Assembly: GCA_002803225.1 (NCBI GenBank)
Contig: NXFV01001161.1
Location: 1 to 19,733, forward strand
Direction: 5' to 3'
Length of the DNA: 19,733 nt
Origin: Gamarada debralockiae
Lineage: Eukaryota > Ascomycota > Leotiomycetes > Helotiales > Hyphodiscaceae
The notes beneath the pieces are model-generated. The model saw only the letters and a list, made by a program, of their open reading frames with translations. It was not told the DNA's origin and did not search any database. How positions within the stretch are numbered: the first letter of the stretch is position 1; the number at the start of each line of letters is the position of its first letter. The position numbers were made by a program, and so were the translations under genes. Positions 7,255 to 15,343 of this stretch are shown here, one piece after another.

Positions 7255-9277
7255 TCAAAACTTAGCGATATATCGTCGAGGCTGAGTGGAGGATGTAGGA
7301 CAGACAGTAGGGTCGCGGAATCCCCACTCACTCTTGCAGGACAAACTCCTAATTTTGCGAAGAGATTTCCAAGAGATTGAGATAATCCAGTGTCCCAAAT
7401 TCATCGAAATAGCTTTGTATATCCCACGATGGAGCAAATCCATTAGCGCTGGGTCTGGATGGGTTCCGTTAGAAGGCCCGTTCCTCTGCGCCGCCATGGC
7501 AAAGACTTCTCTTGCGATGGTCTTCACTTCGGAAAGTGTTTGACCACCAACCGGCCATACTTTTCCGTATTCTTTCAGAGTTCCAATACCAAGACGAATT
7601 CGTGTGCGTGCTGCGTCGTACTGTTCTTGTAGAATGTAGCTACAGGCAGACAGCTCCGCCAATATCGATATAGCAATGGCGCAAACGATGAGAGGCGTGT
7701 GTCTGATGCAGGCGGTAGGAGCGGTGAAAAGATTAAGAGCTCGTTCGGTACCATCCATGGTCTTCTTCGTAGACAGCCAATATGCTTTTCGTTGCGAAGT
7801 TGGTACTTCTGACACAGGTGGTGTGGGAGCGCATTTTGCTAGATTCTCGACAGGAGAATGAACAAGCCGTGACCGTTTCGATGAAGATAAACCTTTGTAC
7901 TGCTAGAGGTCAGTCGAATACTGGAATCAAGCGAGAACAACCTCTGTGCACATAAGTGGATGCCAGGACTTACACGTTGAATGCCATGTGAGCATAAAAC
8001 AGTGGTTCGTCGGTTTCTCCATTACCCCTGAGCACATCTTTCTTATCCTCTGGCAAATGCAACTCCCAGTTCACTAGCTCTCTATCTACATCATCGATCA
8101 ACGATTCAGAAAAATTCCCGCCGTCTCCCACAATTGCCATGACAGAGCCCATAATGCGCACAACATCTATTAGATATGCAAAGGAGGAAAAAGATACTTC
8201 ATTTTCAGCGAAGTCTCTTTCGTTGTACTCAAAAATTGTGTTGGATACAGGAATGGTCTATGAACATCAGCAACAATTGATCAGCTTCCTCTCGGACGCA
8301 TACCTCGGAATTGAAGTCTTTCTCTTCACAAGGCAAGTCTACATCGGTCTGGATGTTCCACAGTGTAAAACTTGAAGATCTGCGAATGACTTCGAAAACG
8401 CCGTCGACAATGTACAAGCCCCACCAAGTCCTTCTCCAACTTTCTTCCAAAACTGGATCACCATTTCCATTGGCCGCTGCGAAGAGATTGAAGTGCATGC
8501 CGATTTCTAGCGCAACACTGATGGCTTTGTCCAGGAAGGATCGGGCAAGCTCGAAACCGTTGCAGCATTGTACGGATATTGCAAGAATGAGAAGAGCCTG
8601 GACACTGAAGCCCGTCAGAGGCAGATCATGACATGACATTGTATCGATGGCACGCTGCTTCAGCTGTGCAGATTGGCCATCGGTAGTCTAGGTTGACGCA
8701 ACGAATTCCAACACGACGAGCAGACCCTCAATCTGGCTCCTGTTCGTTCTGAGATAAGCGCCAAAGTGCCTACGTGGTACAACGTATGGATGCGCATGAT
8801 GGAAGAAAGTGTAGTAAAGATCGAGATAGGTGGTAGTGCTGTTATGAGTGGTATTTGGGGCTGGCTGTTCCAAACTGCGGCTGCTTTGGCATCCCAAGAT
8901 CTGTGGCAGAGGTAGACCCATCACTGGTGGAGGCGTTGGTTCCGTTTCTGGGTTTTGATGGGGTAGACTTCTGGTCACAACGCTCATCGTCTGATGGTGC
9001 ATAGAATCTGGGCCCAATTGCTCCCCTGGGATTTTGTCACCCGAAGAGTTTGCGGGCGTCGTATTGTACTTCAATCCCCGTCTCGATTGAACATAATGGC
9101 AGTTCCTGCCATCAGCTTCACAACAGATGCAATTTGGCTTGTTGGCATGGCACTTGACATGTCTTGAACGGCACGGCACGGCACGCATGCCAGAGAACTC
9201 CGAATCTTGAAGAGAATCGAGGGGTCTCTTTCAGTTTCTGAGGACATGATTGATGAGGATAACTCGGTGAGTTTCAA
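7255..9277 (-). pseudogene. Second Zn(II)2Cys6 transcription factor, broken in three places
   Basis: The frame from 9277 (or ATG 9247) reads SSLACVPCR. Directly after it, in another frame, comes SRHVKCHANKPNCICCEADGRNC; joined they would give a canonical CX2CX6CX6CX2CX6C cluster. The shift coincides with a third copy of GGCAC (plus strand 9170-9184), a 5 bp expansion. The middle homology region (LDLYYTFFHHAHPYVVPRRHF; then GFSVQALLILAISVQCCNGFELA, SWRRTWWGLYIVDGVFEVI) follows but crosses an in-frame TAG at 8688-8690. A 46 nt intron (8258-8303) and a 71 nt intron (7903-7973) still splice in frame. A frame change between about 7850 and 7878 separates STKVYLHRNG from HSPVENLAKCAPTPP. The last open part ends at 7255 with a poorly conserved C-terminus. 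An assembly error at any one lesion is possible; all three together suggest a pseudogene. Confidence 0.78.
9170..9184. repeat. (GGCAC)x3 microsatellite in the zinc-cluster codons
   Basis: Three perfect GGCAC units lie exactly where the regulator reading frame shifts. Two units would keep CVPCRSRHVKC in frame. Replication slippage is the simplest explanation. Confidence 0.75.
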
Positions 9278-9950
9278 TCAGCAACGAATTGTGTAACCAA
9301 AGACGAGTTTGTGTCTCGAATCGACTGAGTGTTTTTGTGGTGAAAAGGGAGGGTTACAATGTCGGAGATGCCCCCATTAATAAGCCGTCTGATGGTCTAG
9401 GCTGCTTTGGCCGGTTCCGAGCCCTTCCATTTTCTTCACAAGGAATTGTGTGAAATTATATCTCACTGTCACTGCCACAATTAAGCCTGTGTTCTTCATT
9501 CCCCATAATTGGTGGCATTGTCCATGTATATCAATTGTTGCACCTTCAATCCGACGAGTGTTGAACGAGGGGACGGCTCAGGACGCGTGCTGCTAATCAA
9601 CGCGTTTGAGCGCTTTGCAAGCATCACATCATGCCATACTCCTCCGCGGAGAACAATATCAAGCGGAAAAAAAAGGGCAGACAATATCCTGCAGGTTTTG
9701 CAGGTGCACTGTCATGATTGGTGCGTTGTTGGTGCCTGGTTTCAATCAAAATTTGACTCTGGAGCTTCGGCGAAAGGCTGGGCATCAAATGGACGGGCTA
9801 ATCACATGACCATGGAGGTGCAGTCACGGTCGCTCCAGAACTTCATTTATTTTTGTTGTCACATTACTCGTGCAAGTTAGGTCAGGTATCAAAAGGATTC
9901 GTTGCCGCCTATAGCCTACAGATAGTGCTGCTAAGTAGTGGAACAATATG
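9278..9950. other. Intergenic between regulator relic and MDR gene
   Basis: This is the presumed promoter of the regulator relic, which reads leftward, and the 3' flank of the MDR gene. A plus-strand 123-codon frame (9509-9880) shows no known motif and no compositional support. A small TGCAGGT direct repeat occurs at 9690-9705. Nothing else is evident. Confidence 0.45.
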
Positions 9951-10952
9951 CTATGCCTCGGCAAAAACGTCGATCACAACCTTTCCTCTGGCATGCCCAC
10001 TGTCAAGCCGCTTGAAAGCTTCTTGATACTTCTCGAACGGAAATACGCTGTCCAACACCGGTTTGCACTTCTCTTCCTCAACCAATTTCGTAATCTGCGC
10101 TAGGGAAGCACCGTCAGGCGCCATGATGAAGAACAAGTCCCGCACATCCTTCCCAATCCAGTCTACAGGCTTGGCCTGCTCAGGAGGCTGTAAAATACTA
10201 ATAAGCACTCCTCCATCCTTTACGGCCCACCAAGCCTCCTCCAATGACTTCTTCCCCACGCAATCGAGCACCAAATCAACCTTCTTCCCCTCGCCCTGGG
10301 CCCATTCCTTCAGAGTTGTCGTCGTATAATCGAGAACTTCAGCCGCACCAAGTGAGCGCACAAAGTCAACATTCTTAGGCCCGCAAGTTCCAACGACCTC
10401 AGCACCTGCTAAATTTGCAAGTTGCACAGCCCAAATTCCAACTCCGCCAGAAGCAGCAGTCACTAGAACTCGCTTTCCTCGATACAGCTCCGGCGAGAAG
10501 TAACCAAGCCCAGCTTGAATAAACAGAGCCTGCCACGCCGTCAATGACGAGAGTGGAACAGTAGCAGCTTCAGCCCAGCTCAAATTCTTCGCTTTGAGAG
10601 CCAGCTCTTCCGTTGTTGCAATCGCATATTCGGCAGCACAGCCCGTGCGGTAGTAATTGGTGCGGGCATATACTTCGTTACCGACTTTGAATGGAGAAGA
10701 TGGCGGTGCGGCTACTACCACCCCAGCGACGTCATCACATGGTATCGCTATTTTTGATTCTGAGACTGGCACGCCGTAACTGGCCCAGAGTAGTTCGCCT
10801 GCGCATGGGGCGGCGGTATGCACGCGGATGAGATGCTCTTTCAGCTCGAAGTCTGGTTTTGGGACTTGGAGTTCTGTCAATATAAGGTTTGTGGAGGTCG
10901 TCTCGGGCTGCAAGATAGCTCGCATTGTGGCGGGAATTGATTGAGAGGCCAT
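9951..10952 (-). CDS. Zinc-independent MDR oxidoreductase (quinone oxidoreductase-like)
   Basis: A single intronless frame of 333 residues runs from ATG 10950-10952 to TAG 9951-9953. It shows the medium-chain dehydrogenase/reductase plan. An N-terminal GroES-like domain carries PCDDVAGVVV (71-80, the P-G/C-x-D-x-A-G motif) and GNEVYAR. A Rossmann domain follows with VTAASGGVGIWAVQLA (164-179), the AxxGGVG nucleotide-binding loop of NADPH-dependent QOR-type enzymes. The C-terminus is FEKYQEAFKRLDSGHARGKVVIDV. Catalytic-zinc ligands are not evident, so this is probably an NADPH-dependent enone or quinone reductase, or a trans-enoyl-reductase-like enzyme. Length is typical. The protein is probably cytosolic, with no signal peptide. 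It diverges from the cupin gene across about 595 bp. The substrate is unknown. Confidence 0.93.
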   Translation of the reverse strand: MASQSIPATMRAILQPETTSTNLILTELQVPKPDFELKEHLIRVHTAAPCAGELLWASYGVPVSESKIAIPCDDVAGVVVAAPPSSPFKVGNEVYARTNYYRTGCAAEYAIATTEELALKAKNLSWAEAATVPLSSLTAWQALFIQAGLGYFSPELYRGKRVLVTAASGGVGIWAVQLANLAGAEVVGTCGPKNVDFVRSLGAAEVLDYTTTTLKEWAQGEGKKVDLVLDCVGKKSLEEAWWAVKDGGVLISILQPPEQAKPVDWIGKDVRDLFFIMAPDGASLAQITKLVEEEKCKPVLDSVFPFEKYQEAFKRLDSGHARGKVVIDVFAEA

Positions 10953-11547
10953 GATTTCAAACTAGTGGGATTGAAGTGTTCGAATGTCTTGTGCAATGTT
11001 TTGAGCGGTCGATTAGATTTATAGATGGCAAGTTCTCAAGTGGCATATCTTCCTTGCTTTATGAATCTTTCACGTTCTTGGCCCTGCAATATGATTATCA
11101 AGTTCTCCTCGCGTTTGCTGGGATTTTCACGTCTCGGAAGGATCTTCCACAGTAATACAACGCCTTTCGGCGAGAGCAATTTCGCCGAAATTGTGAAGTT
11201 GCACGAACAAAAGGATTCTTGAATCTTGATCGAATGATAGACGAAACTCATTGGGCATCTTTGATGAGTAAGCCCGATGCATCCTTGGGTGGTCCCCGAT
11301 ATCGTGCTTCTCCGCACCTTGGCGAGGGTATTACCTAACGAGCTCCGTCAGCTCCGTCGCTGGACGATGGGTGCGTTCAGGGGTTCGGAACGGGTGAGCT
11401 GAGTCGGCTTGTCGGAATGAGCGACTGAAACGATAGAGAATATGGTTTTAAAGAAGCCCAAGTTCCAAGCAGGATCAAGTATTGCTATCGTTCACGCTTC
11501 ACCACAAAGTCCTCCAGAAACACGTGACATCACAACTCACCACAGCC
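10953..11547. promoter_or_regulatory. Bidirectional intergenic region of MDR and cupin genes
   Basis: This 595 bp spacer lies between two divergent ATGs and must hold both promoters. It contains a 26 bp inverted repeat at 11165-11190 and a CACGTGAC E-box/CRE-like word at 11521-11528, only about 20 bases before the cupin ATG. Short frames on both strands (11025-11317) have no motifs and are not called as genes. Confidence 0.55.
11165..11190. promoter_or_regulatory. Inverted repeat TTTCGGCGA-N8-TCGCCGAAA
   Basis: The 9 bp arms are perfect. Inverted CGG/CCG triplets are the classical layout for dimeric Zn2Cys6 regulators. The repeat lies within the shared spacer, about 210 bp from the MDR start and 360 bp from the cupin start. 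A binding role is inferred. A regulator with an apparently intact zinc cluster is encoded at 15344-17820. Confidence 0.5.
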
Positions 11548-12044
11548 ATGGCCACTGCACTCCCTCAACTTCCTCTTGTCGAGCCAATCTACGACAGCAC
11601 GTATGGCCCTTCTCTTTCAACTCTACCCATTTCTACCCTCTTCGCCCAGTTCACTGACTTACCTATAGTCGCCCATTCCCCGCGATCCTGCCCCTCTACC
11701 AACACGCCCTCCCTAATGCACCAGGTAAATCCGTCGTCGGCCTCCAAGTAACCTTTCCACCCAACGGCTCAACCCCGCCTCACACCCACGCCGGGGCGTT
11801 CGTCGCTGTGGTGGTGCTCAAAGGGAGCGTACTCAACAAAATGAACAACGACCCCATGAAAATCTTCCACATGGGAGGCACTTTCCACGAGATGCCCGGC
11901 TGTCATCATAAGATCAGTGATAATGCTAGTGACACCTCTGAAGCTGTCATTTTGGCAAATTTGATTGTTGATACGGAAGTTTTGGAGCGGGGTGGTGTGG
12001 AGGGGCTGGTAGTCATAGACGAGGAATATAGGGTCAAATTGTAG
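11548..12044 (+). CDS. Small single-domain cupin (RmlC-like) protein, one intron
   Basis: Exons 11548-11600 and 11669-12044 encode 142 residues. The intron at 11601-11668 (68 nt, donor GTATGG, branch-like ACTGAC, acceptor TAG) joins IYDST to RPFPAILPLYQHALPNAPGK in phase 2. The cupin barrel has motif 1 around PPHTHAGAFVAVVVLKG (54-70; likely metal ligands His56 and His58, the usual motif Glu not apparent) and motif 2 around FHEMPGCHHKISDN (90-103). It closes with LIVDTEVLERGGVEGLVVIDEEYR. Small fungal cupins of this kind occur near detoxification and secondary-metabolite enzymes; their reactions are mostly unknown. No signal peptide is seen, so it is probably cytosolic. It is divergent to the MDR gene and convergent with the permease relic. 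Confidence 0.9.
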
Positions 12045-12165
12045 TGGAACGAATCGGGACGGATTTCCAATATTTTTGGGTGTTTATTTTCACCTTCAAT
12101 GAGATATGAAAGAGATTTGGCATTCAATGAGATTGATAGCAACTCATCAAGAGCGTAATAAATTC

Positions 12166-12985
12166 TCAATCCCTCAGTTGAGTCCCCTTGCTCGCAGCAA
12201 GCTCATTCAAATCCCCCCAGTCAATCGTCGGACCATTGTGCTTCTTCCAAATTATAAATCAAAAAGCAATAATGACACCAAACAAACCAGCAAGAATAAT
12301 AGAAGTATAATTCGTGTCTTAACAGCGACCCGCAGCGACGAAGGAAAGCATACAAGCACCCCAAGAACAGTAACCCAAAGCGCCGAGAATATATTACAAA
12401 CGTATCCGAGATACCTAAGATTGAGGTAGCGAGCCGGAAGAGATTCCTTGCATCCTTGAAGAGGACAATAGTTTGTGGAATGGCGTGTGTTGCGTTGAGG
12501 TTAAGAACCGCATACGTGGCGATGGTGCTAAATGCGGTTATGCTAGCAAGGTCCAGCAGCCCGTAAAGGTAGACGAAGATCACGGCGGCGACGGTGGCAT
12601 GGAGGGAAAGTTCCGAGATAGATCAATGCGAGAGAAGTACTTTGAGTATGGCGTGCCATTCTGGGTAGAACAGGATTGTGAGGCTGAGAGAAACCTACAC
12701 TTGATAATAGCCTTCCGCACTTGGAAGCGCAGAAGCAATGCCCGCATCCATGTCCGTCATACCAAATATCATGGCGATCATGAAAGGGAAGGCTGTGAAG
12801 AACCCAACGGCCATGGCCATGGTCATGACTTGTGGCAATCTCTTCCCCAGTTGGCTCATCTCCTCAGCATTGTGGAAACCGCCGTCGGTTCCTCCCAAAA
12901 TGTGCATCGCATTAGTGATGCCAAGTACCCAAGCCATTTTATCTCCCCAACCACTTGTGCCCAGACCTGGCTGAGTAAGAAACGA
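12166..12985 (-). pseudogene. Amino-acid/GABA-type permease (APC family) pseudogene, 5'-truncated
   Basis: Recognisable blocks, in order on the minus strand: MAWVLGITNAMHILGGTDGG with EEMSQLGKRLPQVM and FFTAFPFMIAMIFGMTDMDA (12695-12937); NGTPYSKYFSRI (about 12614-12650); then VYLYGLLDLASITAFSTIATYAV with NATHAIPQTIVLFK. After a frameshift near 12450 come ARYLNLRYLGYVCN and FSALWVTVLGVLVCFP. After a second frameshift near 12311-12316 come NYTSIILAGLFGVIIAF, an in-frame TGA at 12259-12261 where Trp is usual, GPTIDW, and the terminal stop at 12166-12168. The N-terminal half (about 250-300 residues) and a segment between YYQ and NGTPYS are missing. The residual protein could not form the transporter. 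Intact relatives are 12-helix plasma-membrane amino-acid or GABA permeases. Confidence 0.85.
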
Positions 12986-13981
12986 CTTGAAGCAGACAAG
13001 TCAGCAAGTTTACAGTCTCTCCCACAATTTTCCACCCGAAGCCGCGCAAAGAATCGCTGAATTCGATAAAAAATAATTGTGCAAAAATCCAATAAATTTG
13101 ACAGAAGATCTTTGTCGCACGTCGCAGATGCTGCCGATTTTATTTGATCTGAGACAATTCTCCACTTTACCCACAGCCTGAACCAATAACCACTGGGCAT
13201 CAAGCCACAGCGTAAGAACCTGCATGCCGCTCCTGCACGCAGGCACGGTCAGTCAAACTCCGTCCAATAATATAGCCATATTGGGGGACAAGAGGTTTTT
13301 GTTGCACGTCGAAGATTGTAAAGAATTTACTCATGCTCGCGGATTTTCATTGGGCGGTGGTTTGCTCGTTTCGTGCCAGCGATCGCTAACCTGATGCTGC
13401 TGCTCCTTAATCATGTTATCCTCTGTCTCAGAAGAAATTCAAGGAATTCTCGTCTCGAACTGGGATTCATCTATACTTAGTCAGATTCTCGTGAGCTTCT
13501 TTTCTCTCCTCGATTTTGTTGCACGTCTGTCCCGAAGACCGCGGCATCTTGCAGGTGTTTTCCCGTGGTAATCACAAACGAGCCAGCAGTCTGCCTCCTT
13601 TTGGACTCATGACATGCAACGAGCCGTGAACTCGGGACAGCCCGTTTTGCGACTTGCAACAAAACTTTGCAAACGGGAAGGTGTTCTCGGCTCATGTGAG
13701 TGATGATTAAGGTTTGTGTTACTCATCTTGAAAACATCTCCAATAGTAGATACTGTCCGACTTCTGGTTGACGCAGGTCGTGTCTGGACTCGGCAGGTAT
13801 TGCTCGGAATCAAGTTGCGATCATACACTTTCCTTTCGGAAGGAAGTTGGGAAGATGGACCGAAAGTGGAGATAATTGCTATACGTTTTGAATTGAGGAG
13901 ATAAGACGGCTTCCATGAATGTGGATGTCATGGAAAAGTCGACCACGTGACGTGAACCAAACCCCCAATGCCTCACTCCCT
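12986..13981. other. Intergenic; dispersed TTTGTYGCACGTC words
   Basis: No coding region is supported; the minus frames at 12856-13246 are out of frame with the permease relic or motif-free. A 13 nt word TTTGTTGCACGTC occurs at 13298-13310 and 13515-13527, and a one-mismatch copy begins at 13111. CACGTGACGTG is present at about 13944-13954, just beyond the 3' end of the SDR gene. Confidence 0.4.
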
Positions 13982-14920
13982 CTACACAACCAAGCGCTGC
14001 TTCAACTTGTCACCTTCTAAAATATCACCCTTCATAGCCTCCAACTCCGCAACATCCCAAGTAGCGCTCACATATCGTCCGCCTAACCAAGTCCTCTGTC
14101 CCTTCGTAAGCCAGACCACAAAGCCGCCACACAAATCAGGAGTATCTGCCAAAACTATCCACATCGTCAGCATCTCCCCACCTCGAAAAACCAGTCCAAA
14201 CTTACAATCTCGAATCGCAAGATTATCCTTCGACAGCTCCGTCAAAACACCACCCGGATGCATCGCAACACAATTAACCCCCTGCTTCCCATACTCCAAC
14301 GCCACGAACTCCGTGAGTCTTGAGACCGCCAGTTTGGAGACTTGATATGCGGAAGCACCTGGGATGTTGACGTTGGCTCCGATGGAACTCATGTTCACCA
14401 CGTCAACGATTGTATTCTCCTTCTTGGCTGTTTCGACGAGTAACGGAAGGAAGGACTTTAGCATGAGGTAAGTACCGTTGAAATTGACGCTAAATGTTTG
14501 CCAATACGCCACTGCGTCGCTTTCCGTGATCGGAGTCCAGGGAGCGCTCATACCTGCGTTGTTTACCAGGACGTCTAGTCTGCCCTCTTCCTCACGAATA
14601 GTCTCGGCGAGGGAGACGACACTCTTCTCATCAGTGATGTCGGCGGTGAACTTGCGAACTCGAACAGTGGAGCTGATCTTGTTGATTTTTTTCTCGACTG
14701 AGTCGAGTTCCGAGGATGTTCGAGCACAGATGATGATACATGCAACACCTGACTCGGCATATCGCAAGGCAATGGAACGACCGATTCCTCGCCCAGAACC
14801 GGTGACTAGCACAACCTTGGAAGGCTGAGACATGTCGGATTTGGTGGGATCGATGGAGGTGTAGATGTCATTGTGAAGCGTCTTGGTGAAGTTGTATCCG
14901 GAATGCGGTGGCACAGCCAT
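13982..14920 (-). CDS. Short-chain dehydrogenase/reductase with a 51 nt in-frame intron
   Basis: Exons 14206-14920 and 13982-14154 encode 295 residues. The intron at 14155-14205 (donor GTAAGT, branch-like GCTGAC, acceptor TAG) is a multiple of three and free of stops, so the unspliced frame of 312 residues is also open. Splicing gives AIRDF-LADTPDLCGG, the normal family sequence. Classical SDR motifs are TGSGRGIG (40-47, cofactor loop), NNAG (120-123), Ser178/179, and YQVSK with Tyr192 and Lys196 as the catalytic pair. The N-terminal PHSGYNFTKTLHNDIY and C-terminal GGRYVSATWDVAEL match fungal SDRs that act on secondary metabolites or xenobiotics, and they support the upstream ATG. NAD(P) preference and substrate are unknown. 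It lies on the same strand as the intact Zn2Cys6 gene and 423 bp after it. Confidence 0.92.
   Translation of the reverse strand: MAVPPHSGYNFTKTLHNDIYTSIDPTKSDMSQPSKVVLVTGSGRGIGRSIALRYAESGVACIIICARTSSELDSVEKKINKISSTVRVRKFTADITDEKSVVSLAETIREEEGRLDVLVNNAGMSAPWTPITESDAVAYWQTFSVNFNGTYLMLKSFLPLLVETAKKENTIVDVVNMSSIGANVNIPGASAYQVSKLAVSRLTEFVALEYGKQGVNCVAMHPGGVLTELSKDNLAIRDCKFGLVFRGGEMLTMWIVLADTPDLCGGFVVWLTKGQRTWLGGRYVSATWDVAELEAMKGDILEGDKLKQRLVV
14155..14205 (-). other. In-frame 51 nt intron of the SDR gene
   Basis: It has GTAAGT at the 5' end, GCTGAC about 10 bases before the acceptor, and TAG at the 3' end. It encodes 17 sense codons if retained, inserting residues between DNLAIRD and ADTPDLCGG. 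It could be overlooked by ORF-based annotation. Confidence 0.8.
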
Positions 14921-15343
14921 TTTGACGATTTTTGTGGATGTGATCGAGGGGGATGATGGAAGATATTGGTATGAAGAGTCTGAAGAACAACCATCTCGAC
15001 AGCAGGAAAGCTGATTTATATCTCTCCTATGACTTGAAGATTGTCATAATCTCAAACGTCTATGCCCGGCCTCCTCTAGTTGATTCCGGCATAACTCCCC
15101 GTATCTCCGACTCCCTGTCGAAATACACGTGACCAGCACAGAAAGTAAGAGAGGCCAGTAATTGGCGGCATGTTCGAGAGGATGTGGTGTGGCCTGCTCG
15201 GGGATAAAGTGAGCGTATCTCCAGATGTCCTGGTTGTCCGAAAACAAACAGCCTGAGCCAAAATAGTACGAAACTTTAGGATCACCGTTTTGCCCAACAC
15301 TGTTGCTTCGCAGGTCAACCAAAGGGACATAATACGGAAGTAC
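14921..15343. other. Intergenic between SDR gene and regulator
   Basis: This 423 bp stretch must contain the SDR promoter and the regulator's 3' end. Overlapping minus frames at 15044-15330 have no known motif. Nothing else is seen. Confidence 0.5.

Noticed and set aside
9509..9880. 123-codon plus-strand ORF
   Set aside because: No motif, no splice or promoter support, and composition like a chance frame in the intergenic region.
12221..12583. Separate small membrane protein of 120 residues
   Set aside because: Its frames are pieces of the C-terminal half of an APC permease with frameshifts; not an independent gene.
12473..13060. 195-codon plus-strand ORF
   Set aside because: It lies antisense over the permease pseudogene, whose conserved motifs are on the minus strand; the plus product has no recognisable features.
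14478..14828. 116-codon plus-strand ORF opposite the SDR
   Set aside because: Shadow frame of the SDR coding strand, which has all catalytic motifs.
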